7,907 bases of DNA from Saprospiraceae bacterium (GTDB taxonomy: Bacteria > Bacteroidota > Bacteroidia > Chitinophagales > Saprospiraceae). Position 1 is the stretch's first letter, and each line of letters starts with the position of its first letter. The stretch spans positions 1 to 7,907 of the forward strand of contig JAEUUM010000310.1 of the NCBI GenBank assembly GCA_016787375.1, in the 5' to 3' direction. A program made the translations under genes and the position numbers. Shown here one piece after another: positions 1-7,300 of this stretch. The notes below the pieces were generated by a model. The model saw only the letters and a list, made by a program, of their open reading frames with translations, did no database searches and was not told the origin of the DNA.

Positions 1-40
1 ATGAGCGCTCACAAGTTCAATATGAATTATACGGATAAGG

Positions 41-71
41 TTGGTAAATGAACAATTTTCCATTAATTTTG
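41..71 (+). promoter_or_regulatory. Candidate Bacteroidota promoter for the nfu gene
   Basis: TTGG at 41-44 resembles the -33 element. After exactly 19 bases comes TAATTTTG at 64-71, a full match to the Bacteroidota -7 consensus TAnnTTTG. The expected start of transcription is about 76-79, which leaves a leader of about 20 bases ending in A-rich sequence before the ATG at 96. The -33 part overlaps the end of a short open frame that stops at 49-51. Motif and spacing are seen directly; function is inferred. Confidence 0.55.
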
Positions 72-84
72 TAGAATTATTCTA
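72..84. promoter_or_regulatory. Perfect 13-bp palindrome at the expected nfu transcription start (possible operator)
   Basis: TAGAAT-T-ATTCTA is a perfect 6-1-6 inverted repeat starting one base after the -7 box and ending 11 bases before the nfu ATG. The 6-1-6 geometry and AT-rich arms resemble the core of Fur/PerR-type boxes (PerR core TATAAT-N-ATTATA, differing by one symmetric base pair), but the outer bases do not extend the symmetry. A regulator binding here would block initiation. The palindrome is certain; its role as an operator is inference, and short AT-rich palindromes also occur by chance. Confidence 0.35.
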
Positions 85-95
85 AATAAGAAAAA

Positions 96-704
96 ATGGA
101 ACCAATTACCAAGTCTCCGGTCATGTTATATACCGAACAAACCCCTAACCCGGAATCACTAAAATACGTTACAAACAGAATGCTTTATAAAGGCACTGCC
201 GATTTTAAAGATAAAGCATCCGCTGAAGATTGGTCACCGCTTGCATTGGCTTTATTTGATCTGCCCTATGTAAAAGGTGTATACATAAACAACAATTATG
301 TAACAATCACCAAAGAAATCAATTACAACTGGGAAGACATCATGCTTCGTCTGAAAGATTTTATCAAAAAATATGTTGAAAGCGAAGATGTGATTGTGAA
401 AGAGGGTTATGCTGAGGCGATGGAAAAAATAACTGAAGACGCCCATTCAGAACAATACCAGGGTGACGAAGCAGAATTGGTAAAAAAAATCAAAGACCTT
501 ATCGATACTTATGTGAAGCCTGCAGTCGAAATGGACGGTGGCAATATCGAGTTCAAACGTTATGAGGCCGGAGTTGTTTATGTTATAATGCAGGGTTCAT
601 GCAGTGGCTGCCCTTCATCAACGGTAACATTAAAAGCCGGAATTGAAGGAATGATGCAACGAATGATACCTGAAGTAAAAGAAGTGGTGCAGGAAATGGG
701 ATAG
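96..704 (+). CDS. nfu: NifU/NFU1-family iron-sulfur cluster scaffold or carrier protein
   Basis: The protein has 202 residues with the two-domain layout of mitochondrial and alphaproteobacterial NFU1. An N-terminal Nfu_N domain spans about 10-95 and includes the hallmark TEQTPNPESLKY at 13-24. A charged linker follows. The C-terminal NifU domain spans about 125-197, with VEMDGGNIEF at 144-153 and the cluster-binding motif GSCSGCPSS. Its cysteines C169 and C172 are the ligands expected to bridge a [4Fe-4S] cluster between two subunits. Family knowledge says such proteins receive clusters from the main assembly scaffold and pass them to cytoplasmic target enzymes. The ATG at 96 is chosen because it follows an A-rich leader (AAGAAAAA) and a well-placed promoter box, and because Nfu_N begins right after it. 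No Shine-Dalgarno motif is seen, which is normal in Bacteroidota. The gene converges on the large secreted-protein gene with only 24 bp between stops. Family assignment is firm; the exact client proteins are unknown. Confidence 0.95.
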   Translation: MEPITKSPVMLYTEQTPNPESLKYVTNRMLYKGTADFKDKASAEDWSPLALALFDLPYVKGVYINNNYVTITKEINYNWEDIMLRLKDFIKKYVESEDVIVKEGYAEAMEKITEDAHSEQYQGDEAELVKKIKDLIDTYVKPAVEMDGGNIEFKRYEAGVVYVIMQGSCSGCPSSTVTLKAGIEGMMQRMIPEVKEVVQEMG

Positions 705-714
705 GAAATGGGAT
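691..714. repeat. 12-bp perfect tandem duplication across the nfu stop codon
   Basis: AGGAAATGGGAT occurs twice back to back (691-702 and 703-714), followed by AG. The first copy encodes the last residues Glu-Met-Gly and the T of the TAG stop. The second copy recreates the same codons and an in-frame TAG at 714-716. It looks like a short duplication that left the protein unchanged because the original stop is kept. Confidence 0.8.
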
Positions 715-728
715 AGTTTGACTGTTAA

Positions 729-3700
729 TTACCTTACAATCAAAACTTCTCCTTTATACGTTTCGATACTTCCATCATCAAATTCAAGTATTGCCCAAAA
801 CACAAATACGGCAGGGTCCATCAGCTTGCCCTCAATTTTTCCGTTCCACCCAAGTGTCGGATTATTGGGAGGAATGTTTTCAGTATGAAATACCTGTTGG
901 CCCCATCTGGAGTATATATTTAACTCTTTGATGTTTAAAAGGTGGTAATCGCCATATATGGTGAAAAAATCGTTTATCCCGTTCAAATCAGGTGAAAAAA
1001 CATTCGGAATAAATACTTTTATATCTGGTTTAACCTTGAAGAAAATACTGTCTGAGGCAGGGCACCCATTTTGATTTTCTGCATAAAGTACTATTTTTTG
1101 GTCTCCTGAAAGCTTAATTGTGTTTTCAGGACAAGACGGGCAGCTAAATAAAGAAGCAGGTGACCATAAAATATTATATGGTTGGGAAGAATAGCTTGGC
1201 GTCAATTTCAGTTCTGTCCCTTCTTTTATAACCTTATCCATGCCCAATTCAATTGAAAAGGTTTCTGCATAAGAAATCAAAATATTATCTATTTGTGCCT
1301 TACAGCCGGAGATATCTTTAAGGAACATTGTATAGTTTCCAGGTAAAAGATTGTTTATTTTATTTAAAGGAAAATAATCAATGTCATTAAAACTATAAAA
1401 ATATGGTCCGGTACCATTTTTCACAGAGTCCACTTCAATAGCACCATTTCCCTGTCCTTTGCAAGTTTCATCTTTAATGTTTATATAGCCTTGCAATGGT
1501 CTGGGAATCATCTCAGTAATTGAGAGGCTGTCACAACCGGCTTGATTCTTTAGGTAAACAGTGTCACTTTTGATCGCATTTACCAAACAAGAATAAATGG
1601 TAGATTTTGCCTCAGAACTTTTAGCAAGTTTCTTTGTGGTTACAACCACACTGTCACAAAATGCCGTGGGATAATTTTGTACATAAACACCCACCATTGA
1701 AGGGTCGCAGGTTGTGGTTTCAATAAACACTGAATCAGGTTTTTCATAGCTTATTTGTTGAATAATTATACTATCACAGCCGTATTTATTGGTCAATGAT
1801 TTATAATATATTCCTGCATCTTTCGGGTTACATGTGTTTGTGTACTGGAACGTTGTGTCTGTAGGTAAAAGGATTTTACTTGTGACAATGACACTATCAC
1901 ATCCCCATTTATTGATAAGATTAATTGTATCAACTCCAACTAATTTTTCTTCACATGTTCCCTTTATTATTTTTATTGTATCAGCAACGTGAAAAATGTA
2001 TTGCACATAAACAAAACTATCACATTCGGGTGTAATGTATTTTAGGGTATCGGTATAATTCGGCTGATATCCACACAAATCAACTGTTTTATTGCTGAAG
2101 GTAAATCCTGCATAGCTTATGATTTCGGTAATCACGCTGTCACATCCGTTTTGATTAAGAAGAGTTGTGATAAAAGTTCCTGCTTTTGTTGAATCACAGG
2201 TATTGTAGGTCAATAAAACAGCATCAGACATTAATGGAATGTTTTTTATCAAAACCACACTGTCGCAGAATTTTCCCTGATAAATGGTTGTATCAATTGA
2301 GAAATTCAGAATTGAACAACTTTTATTTTCAAGTACTGTTGTGTCCGGCTTTACGAAAGAAATATTTCTGATTATCAGACTGTCGCAACCATTTTGATTT
2401 TTAAATATGGTCGTATCTTTAACTGCTTCTGAAAAGTTGCAGGTTATTCCTGAAATATAGGAAGTATCTGCGGGTGAAAAATTAGTTTTGGTAATAACGA
2501 TAGAATCGCACCCATTAATTTGATATACGATTGTGTCTGTCCCTACCTGGGCTAAGTTGCAAGAGGTTTTAGTTAAAAACTTCGTGACTCCCCCGGGTTT
2601 TATTTCGAAGGTAGAAGTAAAGTTTATACTATTACCACATTCATCCGTCGCAGTAAACACTACAGAATAATTAGTTTTTGTCAGATCACCATTAAAGTTA
2701 TTGGTCCATTTCAACAAACCGCAATTATCTGTTGCAATACAATTAGCGTGCTTGTTCACCCAGCTTAACAAAGAATCATACGGATTTGGATGACAACTAA
2801 GTATAACATCTACCGGTGGAATGTTGATCTTTGGTTTTTCGAAGTCTTCTACGATGAATTTTGCTGTTTTTGAGTTCGTATTACCACAATTATCTTCGGC
2901 TATAAATGTGACAAGGGTTTCACTGCATGGATATGTTGGTTCATTATCATAATCCTTACTCCAACCTAAAGTTGTATTGCAATTGTCCGTAGCTTGAGCC
3001 CCACCATATAAAGAAAGCCAGGTGACAAACTGACCGGTGATGTCATCTGAACAATCAATTATTTTATCTTGTGGATTTTTATTGAAAATCGGAGCTTCGG
3101 TATCTTCAATAAGAATTTCCTGTTTTGCAGTAGTCTTTTCTCCACAAGTATTGGTCACCTCCCAGTTTCTGATAATAGTCTGATTGCAAGGATTTCCAGA
3201 TTTCGAAGAAGTAAATTTAACTACCGGATTGTTATCGCAATCATCGGTAACATCGAGTATATCTACCGGTGGCACATCAGCCAAACATTGGATTCCTGCT
3301 ATATCTTGAGGTGGATTATTGATGACAGGTTTAGATTTTGGCGGACAACAAAACATGGTAATATCATCGAGTAACACACCTCCCGCAGTTGTTGGACCAG
3401 TCCCTGTAAATTTGAGCTCGGCACTCACAGCTTGTGCTGTAAAACTATAACATTTTTGCAGCCATCCACTGGCACCATTGTTGGTTGCGGTCCAGGTTTG
3501 ATCAAGCCATGCACCACCTGCCACTTGTATCTGACAATTGGCCGAAGCCGCTCCGGCATTTTTTGCGTACCATAATACGATTGTGTATTCGTAACCAACA
3601 TTTAAACCATTCAGGGTTGTAGAAAACGAACCGGGTGTATTGCCATGCAAATCAATAAATTGAGAAGCGCCATTTGGATTTCCGGATGCCCAGTTTGAAT

Positions 3701-3935
3701 AATTCGGGCCAAGCACATCAATAGAGCCCGAAATAACGGACCAGGTACTATACATTTCACCCGCAAAATAAACGATGATTGGATTCGAATAAGGTGGATC
3801 TTCAAAATTGCCACCAGGAACACCTACTTCTATAGCATTGCCACAACAGCATTGAACGCATGCGGGTTGTGCTACTAAACTTTTTTGACACAAAATAGAC
3901 GTCAAAAAAACAATAAAGACAAGAATTGCCCTCAA
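729..3935 (-). CDS. Secreted multidomain repeat protein with type B T9SS sorting domain (gliding-motility-associated C-terminal family)
   Basis: 1068 residues. Residues 1-22 form a signal peptide (hydrophobic core AILVFIVFLTSIL, likely cut after SLVA). A Cys cluster, CVQCCC, follows at 26-31. Residues ~39-195 resemble DUF642/choice-of-anchor C galactose-binding-like domains (GGNFEDP, WSVISGSIDVLG, FIDLHGNTPGS, LLDDITM). Three HYR-like modules follow (~203-278, 281-365, 368-447), each with four Cys and D[DN]C/CG motifs. Nine ~41-residue repeats with a conserved Cys pair occupy ~451-812. A SprB-like repeat lies at ~816-887 and an Ig/PKD-like segment at ~893-970. The C-terminal sorting domain is at ~971-1068 (FIPNVFSPDLNGINDFF, IYSRWGQQVF, GWNGK, YKGEVLIVR). 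By family knowledge this tail directs export through the type IX system and release or anchoring at the surface. No catalytic domain is seen, so an adhesin or matrix role is inference. The start is TTG: an in-frame TGA lies 10 codons upstream, the next Met is residue 61, and TTG places the signal peptide correctly. No strong promoter is seen; TATCTTGG about 18 bases upstream is a one-mismatch -7 box. Confidence 0.9.
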   Translation of the reverse strand: MRAILVFIVFLTSILCQKSLVAQPACVQCCCGNAIEVGVPGGNFEDPPYSNPIIVYFAGEMYSTWSVISGSIDVLGPNYSNWASGNPNGASQFIDLHGNTPGSFSTTLNGLNVGYEYTIVLWYAKNAGAASANCQIQVAGGAWLDQTWTATNNGASGWLQKCYSFTAQAVSAELKFTGTGPTTAGGVLLDDITMFCCPPKSKPVINNPPQDIAGIQCLADVPPVDILDVTDDCDNNPVVKFTSSKSGNPCNQTIIRNWEVTNTCGEKTTAKQEILIEDTEAPIFNKNPQDKIIDCSDDITGQFVTWLSLYGGAQATDNCNTTLGWSKDYDNEPTYPCSETLVTFIAEDNCGNTNSKTAKFIVEDFEKPKINIPPVDVILSCHPNPYDSLLSWVNKHANCIATDNCGLLKWTNNFNGDLTKTNYSVVFTATDECGNSINFTSTFEIKPGGVTKFLTKTSCNLAQVGTDTIVYQINGCDSIVITKTNFSPADTSYISGITCNFSEAVKDTTIFKNQNGCDSLIIRNISFVKPDTTVLENKSCSILNFSIDTTIYQGKFCDSVVLIKNIPLMSDAVLLTYNTCDSTKAGTFITTLLNQNGCDSVITEIISYAGFTFSNKTVDLCGYQPNYTDTLKYITPECDSFVYVQYIFHVADTIKIIKGTCEEKLVGVDTINLINKWGCDSVIVTSKILLPTDTTFQYTNTCNPKDAGIYYKSLTNKYGCDSIIIQQISYEKPDSVFIETTTCDPSMVGVYVQNYPTAFCDSVVVTTKKLAKSSEAKSTIYSCLVNAIKSDTVYLKNQAGCDSLSITEMIPRPLQGYINIKDETCKGQGNGAIEVDSVKNGTGPYFYSFNDIDYFPLNKINNLLPGNYTMFLKDISGCKAQIDNILISYAETFSIELGMDKVIKEGTELKLTPSYSSQPYNILWSPASLFSCPSCPENTIKLSGDQKIVLYAENQNGCPASDSIFFKVKPDIKVFIPNVFSPDLNGINDFFTIYGDYHLLNIKELNIYSRWGQQVFHTENIPPNNPTLGWNGKIEGKLMDPAVFVFWAILEFDDGSIETYKGEVLIVR
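1500..2585 (-). repeat. Nine tandem ~41-residue Cys-pair repeats within the secreted protein
   Basis: Encodes residues ~451-812 of the large protein. The first cysteines fall at 459, 499, 540, 580, 621, 661, 702, 743 and 783. The second fall at 476, 517, 557, 598, 638, 679, 720, 760 and 801. The period is strictly 40 or 41 residues and the pair is always 17 or 18 apart. The approximate unit is D-T-x(5)-T-x-C-x(5)-G-x-D-T-x(4)-N-x-x-G-C-D-S-[VIL]-x-[IV]. Every second Cys is followed by Asp-Ser. DNA identity between copies is modest, so the array is old and not a recent expansion. One intramolecular disulfide per unit is the natural inference for an exported protein. Confidence 0.9.
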
Positions 3936-4092
3936 TGGTTGTGATTTATAAGACCAAGATAATCAACTTTTAAAAACTTATAAAAAATTCTTTAAGGTTG
4001 ATGTACCATATGACGCGATTGATTTACTTATTTTTTGAAAAATGTTTTCTCTCTCTCAAATAAAAATTACCATTTTCAATTATTTTTGATAA
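3936..4092. other. AT-rich gene-free stretch upstream of the secreted-protein gene
   Basis: This is the 5' leader region of the minus-strand secreted protein and the space before the CHAT fragment. It is strongly AT-rich with A and T runs, including a (CT)4C run at 4049-4057. I see no open frame of note, no tRNA, no strong hairpin and no exact TAnnTTTG box on the minus strand. It shows no sign of coding the missing N-terminal part of the CHAT fragment. Confidence 0.6.
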
Positions 4093-4276
4093 GAATTCGT
4101 CATGATGCGTCTTTGGCAGGTGCCAGACAAGCAAACAGTATGTTGATGACCACCATTTACCGTAAATTGTTGGAAGAAAAATGAGCATCCCGGACGCCTT
4201 CTGTGCAGCACAGAAGGAGTTGCAGGAACTAAGCTTTGACCCTCATCAGTGGGCACGGTTTATTCTGATGGAATAG
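4093..4276 (+). pseudogene. Decayed C-terminal fragment of a CHAT-domain protein
   Basis: Three consecutive plus-strand frames together spell one CHAT-like C-terminus. Frame 1 (from 4093) gives EFVMMRLWQVPDKQTV, matching the family pattern FVIMSLWQVPD-x-x-T. From 4140 the next frame gives MLMTTIYRKLLEEK, the family's M-x-x-[IF]-Y-[RK]-x-L-L stretch. From 4181 the third frame gives SIPDAFCAAQKEL, then DPHQWARFILME, and a TAG stop at 4274-4276; this matches the usual S-x-x-[DE]-A-x-x-x-A-Q and P-x-x-W-A-x-F-x-L ending. Adding back one base near 4139/4140 and one A in the A-run at 4176-4180 restores a single frame of about 60 residues. The rest of the CHAT peptidase domain, including the His-Cys catalytic region, is absent: an in-frame TAA lies just before 4093 and the sequence beyond is non-coding AT-rich DNA. 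CHAT is a caspase-like protease fold, often fused to TPR repeats. The fragment cannot encode a working enzyme. The assignment is from remembered family patterns, not a search. Confidence 0.65.
4197..4217. repeat. Perfect 9-bp inverted repeat with 3-base loop inside the CHAT fragment
   Basis: CCTTCTGTG (4197-4205), loop CAG, then CACAGAAGG (4209-4217) form a perfect hairpin. It is the most stable small hairpin I can see in the gap between the large genes. On the minus strand it lies about 107 bases past the mfd stop and could protect or process the mfd 3' end. No T-run follows directly (T5 comes about 15 bases later), so it is not a classical intrinsic terminator. It also overlaps former coding sequence and may be incidental. 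Confidence 0.4.
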
Positions 4277-4323
4277 TCATTTGGGGTCTGCTTGGTATTT
4301 TATGTGTAATTTAATAAGATTCC

Positions 4324-7300
4324 TTACTTTAAATTTTCATAAATTCTTTCAAGCAAATCTCTTGTTTGACCTAAAGTATGCATCTTTTCTTTGATGACCA
4401 TTAATGAATTGTTTGATTGTTTCAAAGAAATACCGAAAGTAAGCGTGAGCTCAGGGAGTATTTTTAACAGCTTGTTAAAAAATGCGGATTCATAAAATGC
4501 AGATTGTGGATTTGCCACAAAAAAACATCTTAGTTTCCCTCCCTTAATAACTACTTTTTCAAAACCTAGATTTTTTGCCACCCATCTAAGACGAAGACCT
4601 TCCATCAACTCATTCACTTGTGTTGGAATTCTACCAAATCTGTCTCGCAACCTTTCGGCAAATAAGCTTAAGTCTTCCTCTGTGTTTATTGAATCGAGCT
4701 CTGTATACAAAGAAAGTCTCTCTTGTATGTTACTAACATAATTGTCAGGAATGAGCATTTCCTGATCGGTTTCAACGATTACATCTCTAACAAATACAGC
4801 TTCTTCTTTTTGGTCGGCAAATATTTCTTTAAACTCACCATGTCGAAGTTCCATTATTGCCTCATCAAGTATTTTCTGAAATATTTCAAAACCTATGTCC
4901 GCAATAAAACCACTTTGCTCTGCTCCCAGCATATTGCCTGCACCTCTTATGTCCAGGTCACGCATTGCAATGGTAAATCCACTTCCAAGATCAGCAAATT
5001 CCTCAAGCGTTTGAATTCGTTTACGGGCATCTGATGTCATAGCAGAAAGAGGAGGACATAATAAATAGCAATAAGCTTTTTTATTGGACCGTCCAACCCT
5101 TCCTCTGAGTTGATGTAGATCACTTAAGCCAAACTGGTGGGCATTATTTATAATTATGGTATTTGCATTGGGTATGTCCAGACCCGTTTCGATAATGTTT
5201 GTACACGCCAGTACATCGTATTTTTTTTCTATGAATCCAAGTAGAATTTCTTCAAGTTTATCTGATTCCAATTGCCCATGTGCTATACCAATGGAAGCAT
5301 CAGGACACATTCGCTTCAATACCCCTGCCACTTCCTCAAGGCTTTTAACTCTATTGTGTACAAAAAAAACTTGCCCCCCTCTTTGGATTTCATAATTGAT
5401 GGCATCTTTAATAAGGTCTTCATTCCAAACACGACCCTCGGTGTGTATCGGTTGTCTGTTTGGCGGGGGTGTTTTTATCACCGAAAAATCTCTTGCCCCC
5501 ATCAAAGAAAACTGAAGTGTGCGAGGGATGGGCGTTGCTGTCAGCGTCAAGGTATCAACGTTCACTTTAAAGCTTCTTAATTTTTCTTTGGCCGTAACAC
5601 CAAATTTCTGCTCTTCATCAATAATCAATAAACCCAGATCTTTGAAGGCGATTTCTTTGCCAACTAAACTATGTGTACCAATGATTACCTCAATCTTTCC
5701 GTTCTTGGTTTTTTCAATGATTTCCTTTTTTTCTTTAGTTGTCCTAAACCTGTTTAGATAATCTACAGTAACACCAAATTCTTTGAGTCTCTCAGAAAAA
5801 GTTTTATAATGTTGTAATGCCAAAATAGTTGTAGGAACAAGAACGGCTACTTGTTTGCCATCCGTTACAGCTTTGAATGCTGCTCTAAGCGCAATTTCAG
5901 TTTTGCCAAATCCAACATCCCCGCATATCAGACGATCCATCGGATATGCTTTTTCCATATCTGTTTTGACATCTTGTGTAGCTTTGAACTGATCGGGTGT
6001 ATCTTCATAGAGAAAACTTGCTTCTAATTCATTTTGCAAGTATCCATCAGGTGGAAACTCATGTCCGGGTGAGGCTTTTCTTTTAGCATATAATTTTATC
6101 AACTCCCCGGCTATATCTTTTACTTTCTTTTTGGTTTTCGCTTTTAGTGTTTTCCAAGTATCTGATCCTAGTTTGTGCAAAGCCGGTTCTGTGCCATCCT
6201 TTCCTACATATTTTGATATTTTGTGAAGAGAATTTATGCTCACATAAAGTATGTCATTGTTTTTATAAATCAATCGTACCGATTCTTGAATATGGCCGTT
6301 GATGTTGAGCTTTTCCAAACCAGAATATTTGCCAACTCCATGATCAATGTGGGTGACAAAATCTCCAGGTTGCAGTTCCCGTAACATTCGCAAATTGATT
6401 GCCATGTCTTTGGTAAAACTCTTGCGGAGTTTGTATCCATGAAACCTATCAAAAATCTGATGATCAGTATAACAAGCTATCTTTAAATGATAATCTATGA
6501 AGCCTTGGTCAATGCCTTTTGTTACAGGATAAAATTGAACATTCGCACCAAGATCATTAAATATAGACTCAAAACGATCTATTTGTCTTGGGTTGTCTGT
6601 AAACAAATAATTTTCTAGCCCTGCTCGCTGATTTTCTTCCAGCGATTCTATCAGCAATTTAAAATTCTTGTTAAATGAAGGTTGTGGCTTTATTCCAAAA
6701 TAGACGTTTTGGGTTTCTTGGTCTTGCTTTATTGAGTAAAAAATCTTCGAAAATTCTGACGCTTGCAACAATACTTTCGCAGGTTGAATAAACGCTCTGT
6801 CGCGAATGAATTCACTTTTCTCATCTGCTTCTAAAAACTTCATTTTCTCAACCAACTTCTCGGCTGTTTCAAAACAAGTTTGTAATGCATCAACAAAATT
6901 GTTTTGGTCAGCTAAGAAAACGATTGCATCGGCTGATATGATTTCAAAAAAACTTTGTTTTTGAGCTTGCTCAAATTTTTTGTTGACATGTGGTATAATC
7001 ACCACCTTACTTACATTTTTTTGAGATAATTGAGAAACAGGATCAAATAATCTAATTGACTCCACATCATCCCCAAATAGTTCAATCCGATAAGGCCACT
7101 CATTGCCAAAAGAATAAATATCAAAGATTCCTCCCCTGATTGAAAATTGCCCGGGCTCATAAACAAAATCTGTTCTTTCAAAGCCATACTCAACCAACAC
7201 CTCTGTTAAAAAAGTGATGTCAACTGGCTCATTTTTAGTGATGGTAATACGTTGATCTTGAATTGCCTCTGGAGAAACGATTAACTCAAAAAGTGCTTCG

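Noticed and set aside
1..51. Short plus-strand open frame ending in TGA at 49-51 (last residues NYTDKVGK)
   Set aside because: It may be the C-terminal end of a gene that starts before the window, but another frame stops at 36-38 and I recognise neither tail. Sixteen codons are too few to support a call.
26..51. Shine-Dalgarno or transposon-end signals near the left edge
   Set aside because: No purine-rich SD motif or inverted terminal repeat was found; the A-rich leader before 96 is the normal Bacteroidota pattern.
252..446. Minus-strand open frame antisense to nfu
   Set aside because: It lies wholly within the well-supported nfu gene and has a low-complexity composition typical of a shadow frame.
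3611..3823. Minus-strand 70-codon frame inside the secreted-protein gene
   Set aside because: Alternate frame of a clearly coding region with no recognisable domain and no promoter.
3885..3935. Lipoprotein signal at Cys16 of the secreted protein
   Set aside because: The residue before the Cys is Leu, not Gly, Ala or Ser, and a good ordinary cleavage site (SLVA) follows, so a standard signal peptide is more likely.
4093..4276. Programmed frameshifting as an explanation for the three-frame CHAT signal
   Set aside because: Two shifts within about 45 bases, loss of the whole catalytic part and a stop just upstream fit gene decay better than a regulated event.
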